Assembly (NCBI GenBank): GCA_025330725.1
Contig: JAIWND010000022.1
Coordinates: 496,001-560,000, forward strand
Source of the DNA: Chlamydoabsidia padenii
Lineage: Eukaryota > Mucoromycota > Mucoromycetes > Mucorales > Cunninghamellaceae
Direction of reading: 5' to 3'
Length of the DNA: 64,000 nucleotides
Of this stretch, positions 22,626 through 34,104 are shown piece by piece. A program made the position numbers and the translations under genes. The notes beneath the pieces were generated by a model. It had not been told where the DNA came from and made no database searches. It saw only the letters and a program-made list of their open reading frames with translations. Position 1 is the stretch's first letter. Every line of letters begins with the position of its first letter.

Positions 22626-24203
22626 TTGGCTTACCGTTGATAACTTGTAATCCCAATGCAGTGATAATAGAGATAGGATCATTATGTTTCAATACCATAA
22701 AAATTATGTTCCGAAATACAAACAAGAGATGAGCCGCTGTGGTGAGCGTGGTTACACTATATCGATCAAAGAGCTACATGAATGAGTTTTATTTGACGTT
22801 TCACAAACACCTCCCTCTTCTTTTTTTTTTTTTTTTTTTTTTTTTTTCCTTTTCTTTTTCCTTTTACTTTTATTTAAAAAAAATTCTTCTGTATTACCTT
22901 TTTTGACAGCCAAAAAGTCAAGACTTCAGCACATCCACCCAAAGGACCAGTCAATCCCATCAAAGAAGGATTCATACCAAGATCATTTCGATAAATCAGA
23001 AACAAGAATTGACTGATCATAGAATAACCCAAGGCAAAAAAAAGGATCATCAATAGATAGGATTGAACACGGAATGATTTGAGAGCAGTAGAGGTTCGAT
23101 CCAGACCAAATGCCGCCAAGGAGGTTTCAACAGTAGGGATGTGAGAGAGCACCAAACCAATGGAAGGGTAATCTTCTTGACCAAGATTAGAAATGACTTG
23201 ACTGGCTTCATGTTGAGCATCCATTGCTGCCCACGTTGTAGTTGTAATTGTATGTAATAAGGGGTGCCTACTATCTTCTTCATCTGATAAAAGTAAAGTG
23301 TTGGTCCGACTGGCCACACTGTCCCGTCGAAAAGTCACTTGATCTTGAGGTTGATGTTGCTGAGAGATAATTGACGATCGTCGGGATTGTCGATCTTCTT
23401 CTATCGTATCACCTGATGAAGCTTGTTGGGGATTGTATGCATAATTCCCCCGGACTTCTGATTTGCCAAGTAAAGGTTGTTGTTCTAGATTTGTATCGAA
23501 TCGAATCATCAGGCAAAAACCAAGTAGAAGTACCATGCCGATCCCAAACAGGTCAAACGAAGATTGGATGCCAACCGTGCTCACCATGATCCCTACCACA
23601 AAGATACATATGCCACTAGATGCAGATCCCCATAGTCGTTGATCCCCTTCATGAAAAAAAAAAAGATTATGTGAATAAATGAGTCAATAATTAATGCACA
23701 CCTTTGTCATTTCTTACCGTAAAGTATTTTTTCATCACCAAGGATCTTCAATACCGCACTATCAACCAAAGCCACCAGGGGCGCCCCAAAAAAGGAATAC
23801 ATCAAAGCAAGACCAAGGGCAAACCAGAATATCGTAGTATCAGAATACCGCGTCATGTTATTGGCCAATAGTAGCAAACACATCACACTTGATCCACCAA
23901 GAAGAGTCAGAAATGACATCAGGCGACCTTGGAAGGAAGGATATTTATCGGCTACCATAGTCCAAAGAGGAGAAGACACAATCTATATACAAAAAAAGAA
24001 AGTGATCAGTAAACTTCTCTTTGCAAATGGTATGTCCTGTCATTTACCTGTACAAAGTAAGGGGTTGCCAAAAGTACACCAATTTCCTGAGGCGTTCGTC
24101 TAATTGCTTCAGCATAAAAGATGGCAATGTAACCAATAGCTGATCCATGTAGTGTATACAAACTTATATAAAGAAGTTTGGGAAGAATATATGAAGATCC
24201 CAT
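22270..24203 (-). CDS. MFS transporter, MFS_1-like (MFSD6-type)
   Basis: Twelve-helix membrane transporter of the major facilitator superfamily, substrate unknown. Start is ATG 24201-24203, with the first helix in LLYISLYTLHGSAIGYIAIFYAE and then RRTPQEIGVLLATPYFVQ, the MFS_1-like hallmark at the helix 1-2 region. SPLWTMVADKYPSFQG follows. A large hydrophilic central loop, rich in Ser, Arg and Gln, separates the two six-helix halves. The second half has RVQSYLLMILFFALGYSM, GLTGPLGGCAEVLTFWLSK and FWSTAVAEVDTFFPEDQRA-like segments. Ends FFVGRSNQV, TGA 22270-22272. Two introns contain very long poly-T runs (39 bp and about 28 bp). Subcellular location is not clear from the sequence. Confidence 0.85.
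22584..22622. repeat. Poly-T run (39 bp) in MFS intron
   Basis: Uninterrupted T39 on the plus strand inside an intron of the transporter; on the coding strand it is poly-A near the 5' splice side. Confidence 0.9.
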
Positions 24204-24569
24204 TAAAATGGAGACAAGTGGATTAAAGAGGGAAGAGAAGCAACAAAAAAAAAAAAAAAGAATAGATGACCATTTATTTAAAATTCCGACATGTCCAAAT
24301 TAGCAAACACGGATTTGTTTCAGCCAATGACTGACATCATTCATCATCTTTTCATGCACCAGCGATTTATTTTATAAAACAGTATGGGGATAAACATAAT
24401 TCTAATACTATAAAGGAGATTTAATGGAGAGGAGATATATGATACATGGGTGTCATGGGTACCAAGAGTGAGAGTGAGAAAGAGAAAGGTGTTATTGAGC
24501 ACCATATAACTAAAAAAAAAAAAAAAAAGCATCGTGATATAAACACAGCCGGTTAGTCAATCACCTATT
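24204..24569. other. Tandem spacer MFS/Raptor
   Basis: TTAAAATTCCG at 24278-24288, a variant of the recurrent element, lies 75 bp upstream of the transporter start. AATAAA on the minus strand near 24370 is a likely polyadenylation signal of the Raptor gene. Nothing else is seen. Confidence 0.4.
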
Positions 24570-27500
24570 TCATACACGTATCAAAACGTCCCCGTTTTGT
24601 CTTACCGTAATATATCCATCATCACTACTGGCAGCAACCACCATCAGGTTAGGATGGAAGGTCAGAGCTCGAGTGAATGAGCTCTTTTGGCTCAAGAATC
24701 CCGTTGATGGTCGAATGGTTGATAATCTTGATCCTTCCATATTCCAAAACTTGATAACTTGGTCATCACCAGCACTTTATGTCAAAGGTAGAATGATATT
24801 AATTTCCTTTTTTGTACTTGATTTGATTTGATTCTTACCTAGCGATCACTTGGTGATGGTCATGTACCGCCAATGAGGTCATATCAGCATGAGTATAAGC
24901 GTCAATCGTTCGAATCGACTGTGATTCCCGGATGTCCCAAATCTTGATATCCCCTGCAAAGCCGCCAGATACCAGTTCTCGATTACCATCCCGTTGTAAA
25001 TGTACCTTGGTGACCCATGCATTGTGTTCATCCCAACGTTGGACCATGGCGGACGATGACCTTAACCGACGGTCGTACACTCCAATCATACCATCACCAA
25101 AGCCTGCCACCAAAATGTTTCCACTGACTTGATCGCTGGTGATACTTGTTACACATCCACCTGATTGAGTTGCAATATCCTAATGGATCATCATGTCAAA
25201 AAAGGAGAGAGGGTTACTATATGTGCGTGTATGTGTGTTTCTTTTCTCTTACCATCACTGTCATTTCTTGATGGGCATCCCAGACTTTGATAGCACGTGC
25301 ATCACCACCAGTAAAGAGCGCCCCACGTCCTTGATGCCATTCGCAAACCAATCCACTTTGTCGAGAATTACTTTTTTCCATGTCCTTCAGTGCCCGCCAC
25401 GAGCTGACAAGAATGGCATCTTCCTGATCACTTGCGTCGTAATTCTTGTATAGTCGCACAACACCATCATCTACAAAAAAAAAAAAAAAAAAAAAAAAAG
25501 TCAAGTACAGTTCCTCGATGAGTTTTCCTTTTGTTATCAAGTTTACCAGATCCAGTCAAGAGTAGAGCCACATCATCTTCATTGATGAATTTCATATCCG
25601 TAATACGACTTCGTGAAGGATTATGATTATCAATCACACTAAGGGGAACACCTGTTTTCCAGTCCCATACACTACAAGGTAAATAAAAAAGAAAGAAAGA
25701 AAGAAAGGATGTGAGTAAATGAGTGCACTATTTCATGTTGTTTCCTTACACTAGACAATTAAAGGCATCCGAAGCCACAAGATGGGGTTCGTATTGATGG
25801 AATAAGAGATGTGTCGCTTCAGTTTCGTTGTGTACCGAGATGATTTGATCTTCCCATCGGCTGGATCCTGCCATCGCCTTTGTAGAATTAGATTCCAATA
25901 GCATCTTTTCATTTCGACTGCGACGCCATTTACGTTGGGTATAGACAACACTTCCTGGTTCATCTGATTCAGCCGCCTATCATTCCCAAAAAAAAAAAAA
26001 AAAAATCCAAGTGTAGTTAGTATCAATCATTCCTTCTTTTTCTTTCTTTTTTCCTTTACTACTTACGCGCATTTGGGGTTCGGTGAAGTATTCGCAGCTC
26101 CAATCATAAAATTCTGAAGACAATGGTAAAACATTATCAATCGTGTTGTTTGATGGTACAAGAGGTTCCGTGTTATTACTGTTGTTGAGTGGTGAGGATG
26201 ATGTCATTGCCAAAGTGGATCGAGGGTGAGGTGATTGATTGGTCTGGGATGTGAGTCTGTCTGGTATTGCTGTAGGAGGATGTTGTTGATCTGCTGGGTT
26301 TGATGGTGATGCATTTCCAAAGTTGTATATAGTCCTTAATGTCGATGCAAAAGATACAGAGCGTGTCAGTTTCGCTGGTCGTGCCGCCGCCGCCGCTGCC
26401 GAGGTGGATGCTGATGATTGTGGTCCTTCATTCATATAAAACGAAGATGGCTGTCCATTGTTGTCCAAACTAGCTGCTGAAGATGGGTTCGTATGTGATT
26501 GATTTAGTAAAGAGTTGCGAACAACCGACGCGACATAGTCTCCGACCGTAGGTATATCCAATAGCATAGTGTTGATTTGATCCACAATGATAGCAGCAGA
26601 CTTGGCGACATCAGCATAAGGATCCACAGACAAGTTCAAGAGTGCCTTCCATATAACAGCATACACAGATTCATAACTAGTCGACCCATAATGAGCAGTC
26701 ATGCTAGCCCGCCATTCAGCCAATACAGATGAGGTAGATCGGTTGTTGTTTGGTTTTGATCGTACTTTTCCGTTTGTTCCGTTCGCAATAGTGCTTTTGG
26801 ACCGATGAGGTTGATCTTCATCAATAGTTTGACTTGCCACCACCAAGAATTTGTTTGCACCAGCCTGATGGACAATGTGAGACAAGGCGATCACGAATTC
26901 CTTTCGTACCACAGGAGATCCATCGGACATGGCCGCCAGAGCAGCAATAGCAATGTTGTGTTCAATGTTCATGATTTGTTCGGTCTTGCTGTTCGGATCA
27001 CCACCAAGGAAAGTACCCAATGCATACATCACCGACGCACGGACTTCAGGCACACTGTCACCCAGAAGAGCACATAGTTTTTCGTGTCCATTTTCCGCAA
27101 TCGCCGCCGCCTTGGCTTCACTATTGTTCATCCATACCTGCGCCAAACAGAGACAGACCCATTGACGAAGTAGAGGATCGGGGTCCTTGACATGAGCTAG
27201 ACACGCCGTGATGACATTACCGCGTAAGCACGCCTGTTGACCCATCTTGAAGTTGGTGCAAAAGACAGAGAGGATAAAGGCACTCATGGCCCGGTGTTCG
27301 GATACGTGAGGAATACTGAGCATCGCATTGTTGGGTGTCAAGATGTTGATAAAGTACGCATAGCCATGGTCCTTGAGTAGATCGTTTTGACAAGATCGGT
27401 CGACCGCCAGGATTCGAGCCCAGATAAAGACAAGCACAGGTTTCAATTCGGCCGCAGGACTTTGGAGTAGCTTGAGGACATACGGGAAGATACCAACCGA

Positions 27501-29268
27501 GAGTGCTGCATTGACTGCCCATGGTCCGAGATCCAAAAACCGACTGAGAAGAATGAGTGCTCGTAAACGATGGACTTGACTGAGCAGGACTTGTAATACA
27601 ATAGGAAGCTGTTCGGGTATCTTTGGATTCACCGCACCTTCAGAGAGCCATACTTCAAAAGCAGTGAGTTGTTCGGCGAAGAAGCTACTTGGTTGGTATT
27701 GGTAAGGCGTTCCATTGTTTTCAGCAGCAAGTAAGGCAGGAAGTTGGAAGAGACACATGTCAACAGCGAGGTCCCATGCTTGCCACATTGGATGGTCATG
27801 TGTATCTGGCAGTTTTGGTGTAGAGATAGGAGTGCATTGATAAGCCCGCATGATGCGTTCAGCCAATAAAAAGTTACGGAACATGGATGCCACCATAAGA
27901 TCTTGACGGAAGAGTCGTTTGAAGAGTTCGGGTTGATCTTGTAAAACACACCAAGCAATCGTATCAGTCACAGCAGTAAAAATCCAATTCAGTTCGCCCA
28001 GAGGAGTACGACGTTCTTTTGCACAACCAGGTAATCGTAACACCATATCCATCGTGATGTTGCTTGTCAATAAAGGATTCCGCATGATCACCCACCGTAA
28101 AGACATTTCGATTGGTGTCGTCAAACATGAAGTGAATACATCCGCCGGTAAATCAGGATTCATAGGCAAAGTTTCTGTTGGACCACAAGCAGCAAGTTGA
28201 ATACATTCCCTCCAAGATGATACAGTCGCTGTTCCTTGATGTTGTTGAGCCATACGTAACGCCTCATTGTCCCGTTGTTCCGCAAATCGATTAAACGCAT
28301 TCACAATATTCCCAGCCGAAGAGCAATCCCAAACATAGATAACAGGAGAGCCAAGCCATGATTGTAAATCAAACAGGGAGACAGGAATGTATTGAGTATA
28401 GTTTCGGTTAAAGACCCAGATTTCGCCGCTTGAAGTAGGTTTTGGCACACCATGACCATTGTAATGGAATAGGATACGTTCTTCTTTAGCATTACGACGA
28501 GTTTGACAACACAGTTTCTTGGTTTCTTCCACCGATGGATCCAGTGAGAGTTTAAACCGAGTACGACTGTTGATGTTTTCATATTGAGTATGTAAATTCT
28601 TGCCAATGGTTTCCAGTGACTTTTGAGGGATAAGTAAGAAGGGATCGATCCAACATTCCAATTTGGCAGAAGGGTTTGTTTTGACAATATCAGGAGGGTC
28701 GGTGCCAATGTTCAAGCATATCACAAGTAAACCTTAAAAATGGAAAGAAAAAAAAAAGTGAAACAAAGGCAGTTAGTATCTTTCTAGTAACTCCTTGAGG
28801 GAAGCTGTTTTTTCTTACCTGATACAGTTTTAATCCTTTCCCGTAAACGCTATCACCCCCCCCCAAGATAAATCAAAAGTTTAATATTTAGTATCTTCAT
28901 TTCACAAGTATTACCTTTAATTTTCTTTTATAATGACTTACCCAATCAAGGAGAGTGTTAGGGACTACAAGATGAGGCTTCGCGTTGGTGTCATGTCGTT
29001 TTTCAGAGTAATACAAAAACCGTATAATGTCTTCTTCGAATACTTCTTGATCAAATCCATGACGAATAGTGGTGTGTGGTTGTTGTTGTTGTTGTTGTTG
29101 TTGTTGTCGATCGTCTGTTGAAGTGGTTGCTACTGCTACTATTTGATTACTGGTCGTTCCATTTTCTGTTTCATTTCGATTGCTATTGTCCCCATTGACT
29201 AGTGTGCTGCTGGTACTTCTGGCATCCTCGTTGGTATCAGATGCTGTTACCTGTGTTGCTGTTGGCAT
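24570..29268 (-). CDS. KOG1: Raptor/Kog1, TORC1 scaffold subunit
   Basis: Scaffold that recruits substrates to TOR kinase complex 1, acting at the vacuole/lysosome surface. Start is ATG 29266-29268, in a Ser/Thr/Gln-rich exon, followed by FEEDIIRFLYYSEKRHDT. The RNC domain is unmistakable: LVICLNIGTDPPDIVK-type start, RILFHYNGHGVPKPTSSGEIWVF, LFDLQSWLGSPVIYVWDCSSAG. HEAT repeats follow (AALSVGIFPYVLKLLQSP, VWMNNSEAKAAAIAENGHEK, VPEVRASVMYALGTFLGG), then a disordered linker and C-terminal WD40 blades (GGFAGDIKIWDIRESQSIRT, SAGDDQVIKFWNMEGSR). The frame runs through a GTAAGA at the very end to give DGYITVRQNGDVLIRV; a last intron there cannot be excluded. Roughly 1,300 residues. Confidence 0.96.
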
Positions 29269-29577
29269 GGTCCAAAAGGATATGTAAAGATAAAGAATAA
29301 AAGTGACTATAAAGTAAAACAGAGTATTTAGTATGGTAAAGACAACAAATTTGAAAACAGATTACACTTACCGATGGATATATTGTGGGTGCTATGTGAT
29401 AATGTTTATTACAGAAAAAGGAAAGAAAAGACAAAAAAAAAAAAAAAAAAAAAAAACGGTGCGAATGACATATTGCCGAATTTCAAATCCCGATTTGTAA
29501 GATCACAATAAAAGGCTCATATGACTCTTTTCTTTTCTCTTCTTCTTCCCAGCTCTCCAATAATAGCACCAGCCAAA
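29269..29577. promoter_or_regulatory. Raptor promoter, shared with a possible rightward gene
   Basis: Holds an exact TTCAAATCCCG at 29482-29492, 214 bp upstream of the Raptor start and 85 bp upstream of the rightward ATG at 29578, with AATAAAAGG between the element and that ATG. A poly-A run lies at about 29433-29456. Confidence 0.5.
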
Positions 29578-29907
29578 ATGTGCCACCATTCGATGATTAT
29601 AAAGGTAGGTTAGGTTTGTAATAGAACCATACTTTTATAATATCAGAGCTAACAAAGTCCTTCTTCTTTTTTTTTTTGGGAGGGGGGTTTACCAATAAGA
29701 ACTCTTCTTTGGACCAAGGTACACCGATAATAGATAATATAAAGATACCATAGGTCGGTAGGAATGAATACCTCCTCTTGCTCAGCTACAACTCGGCAAC
29801 ATAACAATAACTTGCACGGAAATGACCAACTGAACATGACGGTGATACCGATTAACAACTCTGGGCAATATAGTTATTATAATATGTACATCAGGCAGTC
29901 CCAGTAA
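29578..29907 (+). CDS. Tentative short gene (three exons)
   Basis: ATG 29578 begins MCHHSMIIK, ending at AAG before GTAGGT. Exon NSSLDQ follows an acceptor AATAAG near 29690. A third exon after CTCAG (29785) reads in frame as ATTRQHNNNLHGNDQLNM and ends YYNMYIRQSQ at TAA 29905-29907. That gives about 55 residues of polar, Asn-rich sequence with no recognisable domain. It is supported only by splice-compatible frames and an upstream copy of the recurrent promoter element. It could be a non-coding transcript. Confidence 0.25.
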
Positions 29908-30737
29908 GACAAAGGTAAGGTAATGGGCAGTATATGAATAATAGTTTATATGCTTTAGGTAGTCAATTACTTGCGATTTGAACAAGAACGACCAATCATG
30001 CAAATGTATCGGAGTTTTATACTTGATCCCACCCATATTGGACCATATAGTAAGGTAAATCAAACTTTTTTACTAACCAAATAAACTTTTATACTATATT
30101 CAACATGACATATGTAGAAGCATCAACCACAATCCAACATTAATACTCAACACAAAAGATGCGGTTATTGATTCATGTCTTTTTTTGTCTACTTGTCGGA
30201 TGGTTTTTATCAACGTGTAATAATAGTACATAGATTCCCTCTAGTATAGATAACCCTTACATAACTGTTGTAGTACTTGACATTAAAACCAATACAATAA
30301 TAAAAATCTATATGTATTACTTATTGGTCCCTTATCTTACTTAATGCTATTCATCAAAGTGAGGATGATAGTACATTCCCAATCAACTTTACATAGGAAG
30401 CCCAGCGCTTAGATCCCTGTATAAGTCAGGTCAGGCTGAAGATGATGGAGTGGACCAGTACTTTAACACTTGGCCTAAATAACAATTGAACTCCCCCCCC
30501 CAACCTCATCATTATGCAAATAAATAGCTGTTAAAGATTAAAAAAGCCTTTACATGTGTAAAAACAAAGACAAAATATAACATCAAGGCAGATGCAAGGA
30601 TCACCAGCATTATATATAAATATCACAGCAGGTTTTGTTTTATTACAAATAAGATCGAGAGCTAAATTTAATATTATGTATTAACAATAACAAGGACTAC
30701 TAATCTAAGCACCATACCAAGATTGATCCAATTCTAC
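29908..30737. other. Long AT-rich spacer before VTA1 3' end
   Basis: About 830 bp of AT-rich sequence. A 24-codon frame at 30159 starts MRLLIHVFFCLLVGWFLST, like a signal peptide, but I find no convincing continuation. A frame near 30390-30490 reads QRLDPCISQVRLKMMEW and may be a remnant exon. Neither is called as a gene. Confidence 0.4.
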
Positions 30738-31966
30738 CTAGTACCCAAAGTTGTTCTGCGCGTTGAATCCCAGATCGTTCAAAGCGTCCAATAACTGAAT
30801 TCGCGCGGTCTTGATATCGTCATAGTTCAAAGCACTAATCGCCCATTTTGCATTTTTCTGAGCGGCAGCAATCTGAACAGGACCCACAGTTGGTTGAGGT
30901 TGAGAGATCGGTTGATGTTGAAGTTGTGTTGCTGGTGTATTGATGGTTGGCATAGTTGATGATTGACTAGGTGAAGGTGAGTGTGTGGGTGAGACATGAT
31001 GAGATGATGTTGATGAAGACACTGTTGGTAGGTTCGTTGGTTGCTGTTGTCCAGGTGATCCCAATGGAGCGGTAAAGTTGGATGGTGGACTGGGGAAATC
31101 AGATATGGCTGGTGGTGGTGGTGGTGGTGGTAGTGCATTTGTATCCTTTTCATCAACATCGCCAGTGGTGGCTGAGCTAGGTTGAATCATCATTGTTGTG
31201 TCGGTATCGTTTTCAGTATCATTTTCTTGTTCACCAGGTGCACCTGGAGTAGGTACACGTCCTTCACGAATAGCCTTGATGATATCTGCCGCTTTCCATT
31301 TTGCATACTTGATTTTCGCTTCGACCTATTATAAAATAGTTAGATCAGGTTGGTGTTATAGTGTGAGTATGTGTACTTTACCTCTGGATCCAGATCGTTA
31401 AACGTTTTCAGTATTTCCAAAAAGATAGAGGCCGCCAAGAAAGTTTTAGCTGTTTTCCTATTGATACATATACATAAAACAAATGGTGGTGAATGGACTG
31501 CACGTGGGTATTATCTGTTTCACTTACTTGGTTGCTTTTCCAGACCGATCTTCATTGTCAGCGCTTAAAAACACCTTGAGGGCAAAGTTTTCCACATGAG
31601 CATAACCGACCAAGTCATCACTGATAGCTTCATTATCTGCACCCAAAGCTTCTTTTTTCTATGAGAGACAATATGTTAGCCATTTGTTCTTTTTTTGAGT
31701 GGAGAAACTTACCTTTTCCAAAGAGTCCAATAAATAAGAGAGATAAGTTTGTGTTGTTTTGTTACTTGGTCCACGGCTGATGGCTAACTGTACAGCATAG
31801 TAATGAGCTAGTATAAAAAGAAGAGTTAGTAATGTAGAAAAAAGATTACATTAAAGAAAGTTGATTGTTTCTTACCATAGTATGCTACAATAGGTTCACG
31901 GTTATCGAGTTCTTGACCACGTTGGATATAAGGTGCCAAGTATTTTAATTCATCTGGTATTTCCAT
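30738..31966 (-). CDS. VTA1: Vacuolar sorting protein VTA1/LIP5
   Basis: Cofactor that stimulates Vps4 ATPase to disassemble ESCRT-III on multivesicular endosomes. Start is ATG 31964-31966. The N-terminal tandem MIT-like region is clear: MEIPDELKYLAPYIQRGQEL, EPIVAYYAHYYAVQLAI, LLDSLEKKKEALGADNEAIS and AHVENFALKVFLSADNEDR, then TFLAASIFLEILKTF. KIKYAKWKAADIIKAIREGR closes the domain. A Pro/Ser/Gln-rich linker with a seven-proline run leads to the C-terminal dimerisation helices QKNAKWAISALNYDDIKTAR and IQLLDALNDLGF. TAG 30738-30740. About five short introns. The promoter has an exact CGGGATTTGAA at 32068-32078. Confidence 0.95.
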
Positions 31967-32067
31967 TAGATATGAGAAAGTAAAAAAAAAAAAAAAAAAA
32001 AAAAAGGAGAGAGAAGAAAGGAAAAATCCAACACGCAAACGGCCACAAATAATATCAAGCTCAGAAT

Positions 32068-32078
32068 CGGGATTTGAA
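32068..32078 (-). promoter_or_regulatory. Recurrent promoter element upstream of VTA1
   Basis: Exact copy, TTCAAATCCCG on the VTA1 strand, 102 bp upstream of its ATG. Confidence 0.6.
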
Positions 32079-32314
32079 TTATGGATTTTTATGGAGCGCC
32101 AAGCGACTACATCCTTGCATAAACTATACGCCAATTACCCCAAATCTCACATCAATCATGAATATATCACACCACAGAATATATCATATCATCAACCAAA
32201 TATCATTTGTATATTGCAGCAAATCATTTTTATTTGTTTATTTAAAAAGAGACAAGCATACTGGCATACAACCCCTGAAATCAGAATTGATCCCAGTTCT
32301 ATCTACCACTGTAT

Positions 32315-32911
32315 TTAAGAGCGACGAGACAAGGCAATCACGTTGGTCAATTCGTCAATCTTCTTCTTGGAGCGGAGGAAGGTACCGAGCTATGGTTATT
32401 AAAAGAAAGTGTTAGTCATGATCAATGTAATGGCAAGTGGACTTACTCTCTTCTTGGTGAGCTTCTTGGCACGCTTGTCCTTGGAGTTCTTGATCAATTC
32501 CATAACACGACGTTCGTAAGGAGCAAAGCCAGCGACTTCACGGACAATGTTACGGACAAAGGTGGTGCGCTTGGAGGAAGCCTATAAAGAATCATAATGT
32601 TAAAATGTGTCAGAATGTCCGTCATGTCGTTCCCTCATCTACTTTTCCCCAACCCATCCATCCATTCAGTCATCCATTCAGTCGATCCATCCATCCATCC
32701 ATCCATTATCTAGTTGAATCAATCGGAAGGATCAATGACTGAGAGAATAATGATGCTGATATCGTCCCATCCATCCATCTATCCATCCATCCATCCTTTT
32801 TCTAATACGTACACCTTGGCGGTAAGAAGGCTTTTGCTTCAATTCACGGCGAGTGGTGATATGGCCCTTGTTGAGACCGATGGCGAGACCAGACTTCTGT
32901 TGAGGAGCCAT
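32315..32911 (-). CDS. RPL36: 60S ribosomal protein eL36
   Basis: Large-subunit ribosomal protein. Start is ATG 32909-32911: [19 protein letters not shown], then [16 protein letters not shown]. Later exons give [40 protein letters not shown] and [20 protein letters not shown], ending SRRS at TAA 32315-32317. All is collinear with eL36 and the length (about 100 residues) is normal. Three exons. The first intron is unusually long for this window and carries two blocks of ATCC tetranucleotide repeats. Exons use preferred codons (AAG, CGT, GTC, ACC) more strongly than neighbours, as expected for a ribosomal gene. The promoter has CGGGAGTTAAA-type sequence near 33010. Confidence 0.97.
32653..32796. 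repeat. ATCC tetranucleotide repeats in RPL36 intron
   Basis: Two blocks of imperfect CATC/ATCC repeats (about 32653-32706 and 32767-32796) within the first intron of the eL36 gene, separated by unique sequence. Confidence 0.8.
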
Positions 32912-33197
32912 TTGTGGTTGTGATAAGATTCGGAAGGAAGGGAAAACTTGATCTTCTTTGTCTCCTGTCAAAGATATTCGACCGCCAGGTTATTTCAGAT
33001 ACCGCTATTTTAACTCCCGACATTGCCTGTCCCTGATGGAATGTGCCTGACAGATGGCGATAGTTCGTTGGCCAGTACCTATTTTTGATTAATACAAGGT
33101 CATCAATATTGGTTAAATCACATGTCTTTATTTCAGTAATGTGGGGTGGAGGGATTAATATGGTAAACTATATAAAAGTGGGGAAGGGAAAGTTGAC

Positions 33198-33935
33198 CTA
33201 GTTTGATTTTTTGGAGGATGGCGTGGTTTGATTACCCCAATATAAAAAGACTTGTAAGACCAATAGCAAGTTGAGCCCAGTGGCAAGCAGAGTACCAAGA
33301 AGCATCAAAGGATCATCCAATTCGGTCCAAGTCGTAAACACCCGAGCAGCACTTCCTAAAAAGTAGTTCATCACTGTAAATACCGAGAGTTGACCAGTGG
33401 ATTTGTTCTTGAGGTTCGCCCAGATCTGAGGTACTTTGCTGGCCAGACTGAGAGGAATAGTAGCAGCATATAAGGAAGCCATGGCGGAAGCAGGAATCAA
33501 GTCGGGTTGTTGCAAGCCATAAAACACCCCACCAAACAGAGCCAACAAGGGAAACACGAGGAGAGATTGTTTACTGTAGGAGAGGATTAGACTGGCGATT
33601 ATCAAATTTTGGAGTGTGATAAAGAGAATTTCGCCAAACGTGCTAAAGGGATTGTCTTGTCGAATGTTGTAAGCCAAAGTGATGGTGTATGATAAAGTTT
33701 CGATCAAGTAGGAGAGGAGAGATAGACCTTGTGCCGATCCATGAGAGACAATGGTCATGATTTGTGGGACCTTGACTATAGACCCACCTAGTACGATGCC
33801 GAGACCTAGACCTTTAGAGACAGTGTACTTGATACAAGCCATATCTTTATAATTTACATCTTCAATCAGTGATGCATAGCAGGTATCACCAATAATGGTA
33901 ATGATGGGTTGACGAATGAAGGATGGTAATATCAT
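33198..33935 (-). CDS. MPDU1: MPDU1-like PQ-loop membrane protein
   Basis: Mannose-P-dolichol utilisation defect 1 family, ER membrane proteins needed for use of dolichol-linked sugars in N-glycosylation and GPI synthesis. Intronless, 245 residues, ATG 33933-33935. The two PQ-loops are visible: GGSIVKVPQIMTIVSHGSAQ GLS-type first loop and LASKVPQIWANLKNKSTGQL second loop, the latter followed by SVFTVMNYFLGSAARVFTT, a family signature. Seven hydrophobic segments fit the known topology. Ends with a Lys/Ser tail. It shares a divergent promoter of about 170 bp with the glycerate-kinase-like gene. Confidence 0.94.
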   Translation of the reverse strand: MILPSFIRQPIITIIGDTCYASLIEDVNYKDMACIKYTVSKGLGLGIVLGGSIVKVPQIMTIVSHGSAQGLSLLSYLIETLSYTITLAYNIRQDNPFSTFGEILFITLQNLIIASLILSYSKQSLLVFPLLALFGGVFYGLQQPDLIPASAMASLYAATIPLSLASKVPQIWANLKNKSTGQLSVFTVMNYFLGSAARVFTTWTELDDPLMLLGTLLATGLNLLLVLQVFLYWGNQTTPSSKKSN

Positions 33936-34104
33936 GGTTGGTAGAAAAATAAAGGAAGGAAGAAAAAGAAAAAAAAAAAAAAAAAGAATTGGGTGCGCGT
34001 TTCTTTTTTGAGAATTGACGGGAATTCAAATTTAAAATTTCCCCGTCCTATCCTTTTCCTCCGCATTTCTCGTTTTCTCACTCTCTCTCTTTTAAAGTTT
34101 TATA
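33936..34104. promoter_or_regulatory. Bidirectional promoter MPDU1/glycerate kinase
   Basis: Only 169 bp separates two divergent intronless genes. CGGGAATTCAA (34019-34029) and AAATTTCCCCG (34035-34045) are inverted variants of the recurrent element, pointing away from each other around an AT-rich centre. Confidence 0.5.

Noticed and set aside
32653..32796. Repeated CATCCATC blocks as a possible CRISPR-like array or telomere remnant
   Set aside because: Simple tetranucleotide microsatellite inside an intron of a eukaryotic ribosomal gene; no spacers of uniform length.
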